NCBI GenBank assembly: GCA_964388945.1
Contig: CAYMCM010000079.1
Coordinates: 1-9,350, forward strand
Reading direction: 5' to 3'
DNA length: 9,350 nucleotides
DNA from: Roseburia_D sp964388945
Lineage (GTDB): Bacteria > Bacillota > Clostridia > Lachnospirales > Lachnospiraceae
Shown here: positions 1 through 6,717 of the stretch, in pieces
Layout of the letters: every line of letters starts with the position of its first letter
Numbering within the stretch: the first letter of the stretch is position 1
Notes under the pieces: generated by a model
What the model was told of the DNA's origin: nothing
The model's input: the letters and a program-made list of their open reading frames with translations, nothing else
Database searches by the model: none
Position numbers and translations under genes: made by a program

Positions 1-8
1 TTAAAGTA

Positions 9-42
9 CCAGTGGAATTTACTTCTGCACTGGAATTTACTT
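9..42. repeat. 12-bp direct repeat with overlapping inverted repeat
   Basis: TGGAATTTACTT occurs twice (13-24 and 31-42), with an 18-bp period. Overlapping this, CCAGTG (9-14) and CACTGG (28-33) form a 6-bp inverted repeat with a 13-nt loop. It lies in the 105-bp stretch after the lipoprotein gene. It could be part of a transcript end or a binding site at the next intergenic region; only the repetition itself is seen. Confidence 0.5.
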
Positions 43-50
43 TTTCAAGT

Positions 51-93
51 CAGCATCACAGTTCATTTTCTGACTGTGATCCACTGCTTTTTT
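51..93 (+). terminator. Hairpin reading as a rightward terminator
   Basis: ATCACAGT (55-62) pairs perfectly with ACTGTGAT (73-80) around a 10-nt loop. Beyond a small internal loop CAG (51-53) can pair with CTG (84-86), followed by C and TTTTTT (88-93). The T-run is on the plus-strand side, so the structure fits termination of a rightward transcript entering from beyond position 1, possibly a gene convergent with the lipoprotein gene. In the leftward transcript the hairpin is followed by GCTGACTTG, without a U-tract, so it is a poor terminator for the lipoprotein gene. Confidence 0.45.
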
Positions 94-105
94 ATCTATC
101 TGTTT

Positions 106-1221
106 CTAATGCACGCTCTTGGTGCCTGTTTCCATAATCTCCTCGGTGCCTGCGGTCATCTCTGTATCCGCAGCCGTTTCCGTATCTGACTGCTCTGTCG
201 CGATCGTGTACTGGTTACCGATGAATGTGACATTCTTCCACACCTTTTCATTCACTTTCCACTCGGCATCTTTTTTATATCCGTCACACACTTCTGTGTA
301 GTGATCCGACTGACGTTTTGCTATGATCTCCTGCTTTTTGTCTGCTGTCGCATCCTCATCAAACTCCTTATCCAGACGAATAACATAATATTGTCCGTCC
401 TCTCCCTCTACTGCATCAGACACCTGTCCTTCACTTAAAGCGTCCGCCTCTTTCATCACATTCTTGTCAAAAGATTCCTCGTCCGCTCCATAAGAATAAG
501 TACTTGCTGTAAGTCCAAAAGAGATTCCCGCTCCGTCAAAATCCGCCTTCGCGGCAGTCGCTGCCTGTTTTGCATAGGTCTCTAATTCCACCGCCTGTTC
601 GGTTCCTGCTGTCTCTGTGGCATCCACGCTTTCAGTGTCATCTGCATTTTCTTCCGGCAAAGTTACCACATAATAAGAAAAAGTGCGCTGTGCCGCCTCT
701 TCGTCACTGACCTCGGTATCTGCCTCTGCAATGATCGCTTCATGCATTTTCTGCTGGATCGTATTTAAACGCAGCATCTCTGTCACAATATCTTCCGTCG
801 CCGTCATACGCTCGATCGCCGGCTGCTTATTTGCTTCCATGAACTGCACAGCCGTCTCTTTCATGGCATTTAATTCATCCTCGGTAATCTCTACATTATA
901 ATCTGCCATGTGTTCTTCCAACAGATAATTCGTCTCGATCGATTCCATGACCTGATCTTTTACCATGTCCTCCATCGTTTTTCCATCACCGGAATAATCC
1001 TGACTCCACATATTTGCTCCCATATAGGAAGAATAATATGCATCATAGGTAACCGCCTGATACTGTGCCATAAAATTTGCCAGTCCAAGTTTTATTTCTT
1101 TTCCGTTTAATGTCGCAACGACCGCTTCCGGATCTACCTCTTTGCTGCCGCATCCGCCAAGTGTAACAGACGCTGCCAGTGCGCCGGTAAGCAGAAGCGT
1201 TGTCATTCTCTTTATCTTCAT
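106..1221 (-). CDS. SurA/PrsA-like peptidyl-prolyl isomerase lipoprotein
   Basis: Predicted membrane-anchored foldase or chaperone on the outer face of the cytoplasmic membrane. The N-terminus is a lipoprotein signal: MKIKR, a hydrophobic stretch, then lipobox LGGC with Cys24 as the lipidation site. VATLNGKEI (35-43) opens a SurA-N/PrsA-like helical region running to about 170. The parvulin-like part (about 180-290) is divergent: FSYYVVTLP stands where the usual rotamase HILV strand would be, and the GG-x-G signature is not visible. The later strand and helix pattern (ADALSEGQVSDAV, then GQYYVIRLDKEF, 259-287) fits the family. A Thr/Glu/Asp-rich insert (192-215) splits the domain, and a second such stretch forms the tail (343-371). 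Isomerase activity is therefore doubtful; a chaperone role is an alternative. The ATG at 1221 gives the best charged signal start, although the ribosome site is imperfect (AAAGGT 10 nt upstream, AAAAGGA 2 nt upstream). In clostridia such genes often lie between mfd and spoVT. Confidence 0.82.
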   Translation of the reverse strand: MKIKRMTTLLLTGALAASVTLGGCGSKEVDPEAVVATLNGKEIKLGLANFMAQYQAVTYDAYYSSYMGANMWSQDYSGDGKTMEDMVKDQVMESIETNYLLEEHMADYNVEITEDELNAMKETAVQFMEANKQPAIERMTATEDIVTEMLRLNTIQQKMHEAIIAEADTEVSDEEAAQRTFSYYVVTLPEENADDTESVDATETAGTEQAVELETYAKQAATAAKADFDGAGISFGLTASTYSYGADEESFDKNVMKEADALSEGQVSDAVEGEDGQYYVIRLDKEFDEDATADKKQEIIAKRQSDHYTEVCDGYKKDAEWKVNEKVWKNVTFIGNQYTIATEQSDTETAADTEMTAGTEEIMETGTKSVH

Positions 1222-1296
1222 GTTCCTTTTGACCTTTCTCTTTTATTCTGGTTTCTTTTTACCGCTGTAACGGCACTTTTTCATATCACTCGCTCC

Positions 1297-1325
1297 ATTA
1301 TAGTGCTTTTTATTCCTGCCCGCAA
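1297..1325 (-). promoter_or_regulatory. Probable promoter for the SurA/PrsA-like lipoprotein gene
   Basis: In the 120-bp gap after mfd the minus strand carries a perfect -10 TATAAT (1302-1297) with TTGCGG (1325-1320; 3 of 6) 17 bp upstream. Transcription would begin near 1290, leaving a leader of about 70 nt before the ATG at 1221. The weak -35 suggests modest or activator-dependent use. Read-through from mfd also remains possible, since no terminator is seen between the genes. Confidence 0.5.
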
Positions 1326-1341
1326 GTGTCCGCCTATTTTT

Positions 1342-4300
1342 TCAAGCTTTTTTCACAGGCTTTCCCACAAGGATCTCCTGCGCCTGATCCAAAAATCCCG
1401 CGATCACCGTCCCTGCATCCTCACCCTTTTGTCTGGAATTGTAATTCAGCCGGTATGCAAAATACGGTGCCTTGCTGTCCGCAGTAAATGTCACACGGTT
1501 TTCGTATATTTGTACCAGTTCCGGTATTTTTGCCGGATCGACTCCCGCTTTTTCGTAAAGCACAAACTTGATCTCATCCCCGCGCTGTGTCACCTCGGTA
1601 AAATATCCCGCATGTGCTTTTGCTTTTAACTGCGCAATAAAAAGCAGATTGTTCACCGACTTCGGCGGCTCTCCGAAACGGTCGATCAGTTCCTCGATCA
1701 TCTCGTCTTTTTCGTCTTCGTTCTCGATGCCGGCAATCCGTTTGTAGATGTCTAATTTCTGATATTCATTCGGAATATAGGAAGCGGGAATATACGCATC
1801 CATATCAATGTCGATGGAAGTGTCAAAGCGTTCTTCGCTCTCGATCCCTTTCGCTTCTTTGACCGCCTCATTTAACATTTTGCAGTACAGATCATAACCG
1901 ACCGCCTCCATGTGCCCATGCTGTTCCGCTCCGAGCAGATTTCCGGCACCACGGATCTCAAGATCACGCATCGCGATCTTAAACCCGCTTCCAAGCTCCG
2001 TAAATTCTTTGATCGCCGCAAGCCGCTTCTCTGCGATCTCCTTTAACATCTTATCCCGCTTATACATCAGAAACGCATATGCTGTCCGGTTGGAACGTCC
2101 TACACGCCCTCTGAGCTGATAGAGCTGGGACAGCCCCAGATTATCCGCATCCTGTATGATCATGGTATTGACATTGGAAATGTCAAGTCCCGTCTCAATG
2201 ATCGTTGTGGACACAAGAACATCGATCTCTCCGTTGATAAAACCGTACATAATGTCTTCGAGTTCTTTTTCCTTCATCTGACCGTGTGCAAACGCCACAT
2301 TCGCATCCGGCACGAGCGATGCGATCTTCGCTGCCACATCCGCAATCTGATTAACCCGGTTAAAGACATAATAAACCTGACCGCCTCTTGCCATTTCACG
2401 CATGATCGCCTCTCGCACCAGTTCCTCATTATACTCCATAACATAGGTCTGGATCGGCATACGATCCATCGGCGGCTCCTCAAGCACGCTCATGTCACGG
2501 ATTCCGATCAGACTCATATGAAGGGTTCGTGGAATCGGCGTTGCGGTCAGCGTCAGCACATCGATGTTGTTCTTTAACTGTTTGATCTTTTCCTTATGTC
2601 CGACACCAAAACGCTGTTCCTCGTCCACGATCAAAAGTCCGAGATCCTTAAATACCACATCTTTCGACAATACCCGGTGAGTACCGATCACGATATCCAC
2701 CATCCCTTTTTTTAAGTCTTCGATCGTCTTTTTCTGTTCTCCGGGAGAACGGAAACGACAGAGCAGATCCACCCGCACTGGGAAATCTTTCATACGCTGT
2801 GCAAAGGTATTGTAATGCTGCTGCGCAAGGATCGTTGTCGGCACCAGATAAACAACCTGCTTTCCGTCCTGCACCGCCTTGAATGCCGCCCGGATGGCAA
2901 CCTCGGTCTTTCCGTAGCCGACATCCCCGCAGATCAGACGATCCATGATCTTTTTGCTCTCCATATCCTTTTTGGTCGCTTCGATCGCAAATTCCTGATC
3001 TTCGGTCTCCTCAAACGGGAACATCTCCTCAAATTCCCGCTGCCATACCGTATCTGGACTGTACACAAAACCTTCTTTTTCCTGCCTTGCCGCATAGAGT
3101 TTCACCAGATCGCCCGCGATCTCTTTTACCGCTCCGCGCACCTTTGTTTTGGTGCGGTTCCACTCCTGTGTGCCGAGTTGGTTCAGCTTCGGCTTTTTCG
3201 CATCGGAACCGGCATATTTCTGGATCAGATCCAACTGTGTCGCAAGGATATAGAGATTTCCGCCCTTCGCATACTCGATCTTGATATAATCCTTGACCGT
3301 TTTATCTACCTCGACCTTTTCGATTCCACGGTAAATACCGAGTCCGTGATTTTCATGCACCACATAATCTCCAATGCCAAGATCGCTGAAACTCTGTATC
3401 TTTTCTCCCTCATAGATACGGCGTCTCTTCTTTTTCTTTTTTTCTGCACCGAAAATATCACTCTCGGAAATGACGACAAACTTAATGAGCGGATATTCAT
3501 AGCCTTTTTTTACCTTGCCGTATGCCGTCATGATCTCGCCCGGTTTTACCTCATGGGAAAAATCATCACTGTAATAACTGTTTAACCCCTCTTCCATCAG
3601 ATCGCCCGCCAGATGCTCTGCCCTGGTCTTCGATCCGGAAAGCAGGATAATACGGAACCCTTTTTCCTTGTAACGCTTTAGATCTTTGACAAGCAGTTCA
3701 AAACTGTTGTTGTACGGATTGACGCTTCTCGTCTGGATCGCAAAGCGTTCCTTTGCTTCAAACTCTTTTTCCCTGGTTTCCAGTGACGCAAGTCCCACGC
3801 ATTTGCGGGCAGATAACTCTGCTATGATCTCCCTACAGGTAAAAAGCGCCTTCATCTGCCCCGGCAGAATATAGCCTTTTTCCAGACGCTGTTTCATGCT
3901 CTCGGAAAACTCCTTCTCCGTGACCGTTCCCTGCTCTACACAGCGCTGCGGCTCATCCAGAAAGATTACCGTATCTTCCTTATCAAAATAAGAAAGCAGT
4001 GACACCGTCCGCTCCGTGAAATACGAAAGATAAAAATCTGCATTGGCACTGCCGCCGCCCTCTGTCAGTTCCTCGATAAAACCCTCTGTCTGGGTCTTTA
4101 TCCGGTACGCTTCCTCCGTTTTCATTTCCTGCCTGAAATGTTCCCAAACTGTTTTACTTTCCGCACGCAGTTTTATGATGCCTTTTTCTTTTGCTTCACC
4201 GGAAAGAACAAATTCACAGGCAGGATAGACCGTGATCTCCTCTAAACTGTCGATCATACGCTGGCTCTCCACATCAAAATTGCGTAAAGAATCCACCTCG

Positions 4301-4890
4301 TCTCCCCAAAGCTCCATACGCAGCGGATTTTCCTCCGTAAGAGGGAAAATATCAAGGATTCCTCCCCGCACTGCGAATTCTCCCGCTGTCTCGACCTGAT
4401 AGTTACGCACATATCCCATGTTCACGAGTTCTTTTTCAAGTTCCTGTAAATTTACCGTATCACCGACCGCAAACTTTTTCACCGCCGCAACAAAATTCTT
4501 CGGTTCCGCCATCTCATTCATCAGCCCGTCAAAGGTGGTAAACACCGTAACTTTGCTCTGCTCCGCAACCGCCTTTAATGTGCGGATACGCTCTTGTGTC
4601 AGCAGGTTTCCATGTATATCCGCCTGATAAAACAAAATATCCTTCGCTGGAAAATATACCGCTTCCTTTTCAAAGAAGCGGTATTCCTCACACAATTCTT
4701 TTGCTTTCTGTTCACTCGCCGCGACCACGATCCTGTTTTTTGCGGTGCTTCCTGTGCCATAGATCAGATGCGGCTTCTGCGCATCAATACAGCCGGAAAC
4801 TGAAAAAAAACCGGATTGTCTCTTCAGAGTTTCTGTCAGATCCAGATAATCTTTCAGTTCCTCCAACGGCTTTTTAAAAGTATCCATCAT
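1342..4890 (-). CDS. mfd: Transcription-repair coupling factor Mfd
   Basis: A DNA translocase that pushes or removes RNA polymerase stalled at DNA damage and recruits UvrA for nucleotide excision repair. The 1182 residues match the full-length family. The N-terminal UvrB-like module covers about 1-350 and, as usual for Mfd, lacks a working Walker A motif (GTGSTAKN at 45-52). A lysine/arginine run (484-491) precedes the CarD-like RNA polymerase-interacting domain, where IGDYVVHENHGLGIY is at 506-520. The RecG-type motor has GDVGYGKTE (655-663, Walker A), DEEQ (756-759), TATPIPRTL (782-790), STTIIETGLD (894-903) and QLRGRVGRS (925-933). The C-terminal TRCF domain spans about 1030-1140. No motif is broken. 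The ATG at 4890 has AAGGAAG 8 nt upstream, inside the pth 3' end. A second ATG follows at 4887, and either could start the protein. It is co-transcribed with glmU and pth. I see no clear terminator after its stop. Confidence 0.98.
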   Translation of the reverse strand: MMDTFKKPLEELKDYLDLTETLKRQSGFFSVSGCIDAQKPHLIYGTGSTAKNRIVVAASEQKAKELCEEYRFFEKEAVYFPAKDILFYQADIHGNLLTQERIRTLKAVAEQSKVTVFTTFDGLMNEMAEPKNFVAAVKKFAVGDTVNLQELEKELVNMGYVRNYQVETAGEFAVRGGILDIFPLTEENPLRMELWGDEVDSLRNFDVESQRMIDSLEEITVYPACEFVLSGEAKEKGIIKLRAESKTVWEHFRQEMKTEEAYRIKTQTEGFIEELTEGGGSANADFYLSYFTERTVSLLSYFDKEDTVIFLDEPQRCVEQGTVTEKEFSESMKQRLEKGYILPGQMKALFTCREIIAELSARKCVGLASLETREKEFEAKERFAIQTRSVNPYNNSFELLVKDLKRYKEKGFRIILLSGSKTRAEHLAGDLMEEGLNSYYSDDFSHEVKPGEIMTAYGKVKKGYEYPLIKFVVISESDIFGAEKKKKKRRRIYEGEKIQSFSDLGIGDYVVHENHGLGIYRGIEKVEVDKTVKDYIKIEYAKGGNLYILATQLDLIQKYAGSDAKKPKLNQLGTQEWNRTKTKVRGAVKEIAGDLVKLYAARQEKEGFVYSPDTVWQREFEEMFPFEETEDQEFAIEATKKDMESKKIMDRLICGDVGYGKTEVAIRAAFKAVQDGKQVVYLVPTTILAQQHYNTFAQRMKDFPVRVDLLCRFRSPGEQKKTIEDLKKGMVDIVIGTHRVLSKDVVFKDLGLLIVDEEQRFGVGHKEKIKQLKNNIDVLTLTATPIPRTLHMSLIGIRDMSVLEEPPMDRMPIQTYVMEYNEELVREAIMREMARGGQVYYVFNRVNQIADVAAKIASLVPDANVAFAHGQMKEKELEDIMYGFINGEIDVLVSTTIIETGLDISNVNTMIIQDADNLGLSQLYQLRGRVGRSNRTAYAFLMYKRDKMLKEIAEKRLAAIKEFTELGSGFKIAMRDLEIRGAGNLLGAEQHGHMEAVGYDLYCKMLNEAVKEAKGIESEERFDTSIDIDMDAYIPASYIPNEYQKLDIYKRIAGIENEDEKDEMIEELIDRFGEPPKSVNNLLFIAQLKAKAHAGYFTEVTQRGDEIKFVLYEKAGVDPAKIPELVQIYENRVTFTADSKAPYFAYRLNYNSRQKGEDAGTVIAGFLDQAQEILVGKPVKKA

Positions 4891-4893
4891 TTC

Positions 4894-5469
4894 TTACGCT
4901 TCCTTTTTTCCATTATAACGGTTCATCGCCAGATCTGTTTCTTGTTGCAGCATAAGCAAGATCGCGCCGATCGCATCCTCGATCGCGGCATCCACTTTTT
5001 TTCGATCCTCTTTGGAAAAACGTCCGAGCACATAATCCGCCAGATCCCATCCTTTCGGCTTTTCACCCACACCGACTTTGATCCGTTTAAAGTTCTGGGT
5101 TCCAGTCATCGCAATAATATTTTTGATCCCATTATGTCCGCCGGCACTTCCTTTTTTGCGGATACGGATATTCCCCGGCGCAAGGCTGATGTCGTCAAAA
5201 ACGACCAAAAACTCTTCCTCGGCATCTGCCTTGTAATAATTTAAGATCTCTGCTATACTCTCCCCGCTTAAATTCATATACGTCTGCGGTTTTACCAAAA
5301 GCACTTTTTCTCCCTCGATCACGCCTTTGCCGCAGAGTGCCTTGTGCTTCTTTTCACTGATACTGATATTATATTTTTCCGCCAGTGCATCCATGACATC
5401 AAAACCAATGTTGTGTCTGGTTCCCTCATACTGTTTTGTCGGATTTCCAAGTCCCGCAATTACAAACAT
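4894..5469 (-). CDS. pth: Peptidyl-tRNA hydrolase
   Basis: Cleaves the ester between peptide and tRNA in peptidyl-tRNAs that drop off ribosomes, recycling tRNA in the cytoplasm. The 191-residue length is typical of the bacterial Pth family. Catalytic and binding residues are visible: GLGNP (6-10, Asn9), TRHN (17-20, catalytic His19), QTYMNLSG (62-69, Asn66), FDDISLAPG (91-99, Asp92 partnering His19) and GGHNG (110-114, Asn113). They match E. coli Asn10, His20, Asn68, Asp93 and Asn114. The ATG at 5469 overlaps the glmU stop by 10 bp, and its Shine-Dalgarno AGAGGAG lies within the glmU 3' end, which points to translational coupling. mfd starts 3 bp after the stop. In Bacillus, prs and ctc separate glmU from pth, and fin separates pth from mfd. 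None of these is present here. Confidence 0.98.
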   Translation of the reverse strand: MFVIAGLGNPTKQYEGTRHNIGFDVMDALAEKYNISISEKKHKALCGKGVIEGEKVLLVKPQTYMNLSGESIAEILNYYKADAEEEFLVVFDDISLAPGNIRIRKKGSAGGHNGIKNIIAMTGTQNFKRIKVGVGEKPKGWDLADYVLGRFSKEDRKKVDAAIEDAIGAILLMLQQETDLAMNRYNGKKEA

Positions 5470-6206
5470 ATTTTTCTCCTCTGAATGATTTTTTCTGCTG
5501 CCGCAAGCTGTTCTTTGTCGTTCACGCCCTCAATATCCTCCGGATTTTCCAGTGCAAACGCATCTACCTTCCGTCCTTTTTCCCGGATTATGGTAAGCGT
5601 ATCCGGCAGATAATATTCACCCTGTACATTATTCGGCGTGATTTTATCCAATGCCTCACAAAGTTCTTTCGTATCAAAAAGATACATGCCCGAATTGATC
5701 TCATGGGATCTTAATTCCTCCGCCGTTGCATCTTTGTGCTCTACGCTCTTTATAAATCCGCCCTCTTCGTCCCGGATGATGCGCCCATAGCCGAACGGCT
5801 CATCGATCATCGCAGAAAGCACTGTGACCGCATTGCCCTGCTCCTTATGATAAGCCAAAAGCCGTTTCAATGTCCCAGCTGTAATAAGCGGCGTGTCTCC
5901 GAATAAGATTAACGTCTCTCCGGTATTTCCCAGAAATTCTTTTGCACACCGGACTGCATGCCCGGTACCAAGCTGTTCTTCCTGCAGTACAAAGGATACT
6001 TCCTTTTTGTGCACGATCTTCTCCTGCACGATCTCATGCTTATAACCGACCACCAGACAGATTTCCTCTGCCCCTGTTTTCTGTGCTGCCTCGATCACAT
6101 AATCGACCAGACATTTTCCATCTATGGTATGCACGACCTTAGGCAGATCGGACTTCATTCGCGTTCCTTTTCCTGCTGCTAAGATCACTGCTTTTAAACT
6201 GCTCAT
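5460..6206 (-). CDS. glmU: Standalone UDP-GlcNAc pyrophosphorylase (GlmU N-terminal domain only)
   Basis: Predicted to join GlcNAc-1-phosphate and UTP into UDP-GlcNAc, the precursor of peptidoglycan and teichoic acids. In the 248 residues the uridyltransferase domain is complete: LAAGKGTRMKS then PK (9-23), QLGTGHA (78-84), GDTPLI (103-108, Asp104 matching the Mg-binding Asp105 of E. coli), GYGRI (139-143), VEHKDAT (155-161), EINSG (169-173), NNVQGEYYLPD (192-202) and EGVN (226-229, matching Mg-binding Asn227). The protein stops after the linker helix (AAAEKIIQRRKICL). The left-handed beta-helix acetyltransferase half, which brings usual GlmU to about 450-460 residues, is missing. pth begins in the last 10 bp, so no remnant of that half remains in place. 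I start at the ATG at 6206: GGGAGGAA lies 7 nt upstream, and an in-frame ATG at 6263 lies upstream of the promoter -10 box. GlcN-1-P acetylation must be supplied elsewhere (inference). Confidence 0.93.
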   Translation of the reverse strand: MSSLKAVILAAGKGTRMKSDLPKVVHTIDGKCLVDYVIEAAQKTGAEEICLVVGYKHEIVQEKIVHKKEVSFVLQEEQLGTGHAVRCAKEFLGNTGETLILFGDTPLITAGTLKRLLAYHKEQGNAVTVLSAMIDEPFGYGRIIRDEEGGFIKSVEHKDATAEELRSHEINSGMYLFDTKELCEALDKITPNNVQGEYYLPDTLTIIREKGRKVDAFALENPEDIEGVNDKEQLAAAEKIIQRRKICL

Positions 6207-6241
6207 TTTATTTTCCTCCCAAAATAGCAATATCATTTTGT

Positions 6242-6270
6242 ATTTTAGTATAATTTCCGCCATTTGTCAC
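6242..6270 (-). promoter_or_regulatory. Sigma-A-type promoter for glmU-pth-mfd
   Basis: On the minus strand GTGACA (6270-6265; 5 of 6 matches to TTGACA) and TAAAAT (6247-6242; 5 of 6 to TATAAT) are separated by exactly 17 bp. The -35 box starts 1 bp after the U-tract of the spoVG terminator. Predicted transcription begins near 6235, giving a leader of about 28 nt that contains the GGGAGGAA ribosome site. This excludes the longer glmU start at 6263. Confidence 0.75.
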
Positions 6271-6310
6271 GAAAAAACCTCCGGTTCCCATATTTCGGGT
6301 TCCGGAGGTT
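6271..6310 (-). terminator. Intrinsic terminator after spoVG
   Basis: In the minus-strand transcript AACCTCCGG (6310-6302) pairs perfectly with CCGGAGGTT (6284-6276). A symmetrical AA/AA internal loop and a further CCC/GGG stem lie inside, around a 7-nt loop. The 3' arm runs into TTTTTT (6277-6272). This is a 9+3 bp GC-rich stem with a U-tract, so termination of the glgC-glgD-spoVG transcript is well supported. On the plus strand no T-tract follows, so it should act in one direction only. Confidence 0.92.
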
Positions 6311-6316
6311 CTTCTT

Positions 6317-6340
6317 CGGCAAAAAACGCACGCTTTGCCG
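6317..6340 (-). other. Second hairpin in the spoVG 3' untranslated region
   Basis: CGGCAAA (6340-6334 on the minus strand) and TTTGCCG (6323-6317) form a perfect 7-bp stem with a 10-nt loop, 6 nt upstream of the terminator hairpin. No U-run follows it in the transcript (GAAGAAG), so it is not a terminator by itself. It may protect the spoVG mRNA 3' end or help folding of the terminator. That role is inference; only the pairing is seen. Confidence 0.6.
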
Positions 6341-6397
6341 TATTTATCTTTTAGCTTTCCCCACTTTATAAAAATACCTTCTTAAAAATTCATATGT

Positions 6398-6673
6398 TTA
6401 TTCAGCCGCTTCCTCTGCCGCAAGCTCCGCCTCATACTTATCTAAAATGATCTGCTGAATGCGGGAACGCGTATCGGAATTGATCGGATGTGCAATATCA
6501 CGATACTCACCATCCGCCGCTTTGCGGCTTGGCATTGCAATAAAAAATCCCTTCTCACCTTCGATGACTTTGATATCATGTACCACAAATTCTTCATCAA
6601 TCGTGATCGATACCACTGCCTTCATCTTACCTTCTTTTTCCACTTTTCTAACTCGTACATCTGTAATCTGCAT
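6398..6673 (-). CDS. spoVG: Septation / sporulation regulator SpoVG
   Basis: A small, highly conserved Firmicute protein. It was named from Bacillus, where mutants are affected in sporulation and asymmetric septation. Homologues in other Firmicutes bind nucleic acid and act as global regulators. The 91 residues have the family layout: MQITDVRVRKV at the start, the FVVHDIKVIEG strand region (29-39), the GFFIAMPSRK motif (42-51), DIAHPINSDTR (59-69) and a C-terminal helix. The tail is acidic and alanine-rich, ending AELAAEEAAE. The ATG at 6673 is preceded by GGGGCAGGAAG, with AGGAAG close to the start codon. It begins 44 bp after glgD. I found no convincing sigma-A or sigma-H promoter in the gap, so read-through from glgCD is likely. 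Intrinsic terminator structures follow within about 130 bp. Bacillus spoVG is instead preceded by purR and yabJ, so the upstream neighbours differ here. Confidence 0.97.
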   Translation of the reverse strand: MQITDVRVRKVEKEGKMKAVVSITIDEEFVVHDIKVIEGEKGFFIAMPSRKAADGEYRDIAHPINSDTRSRIQQIILDKYEAELAAEEAAE

Positions 6674-6717
6674 AATCTTCCTGCCCCTTTCAAGTCTCAG
6701 CCACCCACGCTGTTATT

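Noticed and set aside
1330..1372. Terminator after mfd
   Set aside because: GCCT and AGGC near the mfd stop can pair over only 4 bp with a long A-rich loop, and no U-tract follows in the leftward transcript.
2815..3585. 256-codon open frame on the plus strand opposite mfd
   Set aside because: It lies fully antisense to a clearly real and conserved mfd. The translation has no recognisable domain and is rich in His/Leu/Phe, as expected from reverse-complemented coding sequence.
6207..6263. Longer N-terminus for GlmU starting at the ATG at 6263
   Set aside because: The extra 19 residues contain the -10 box of the promoter in their DNA, the ATG at 6206 has a strong GGGAGGAA site, and family members begin just before the LAAGKGTRM motif.
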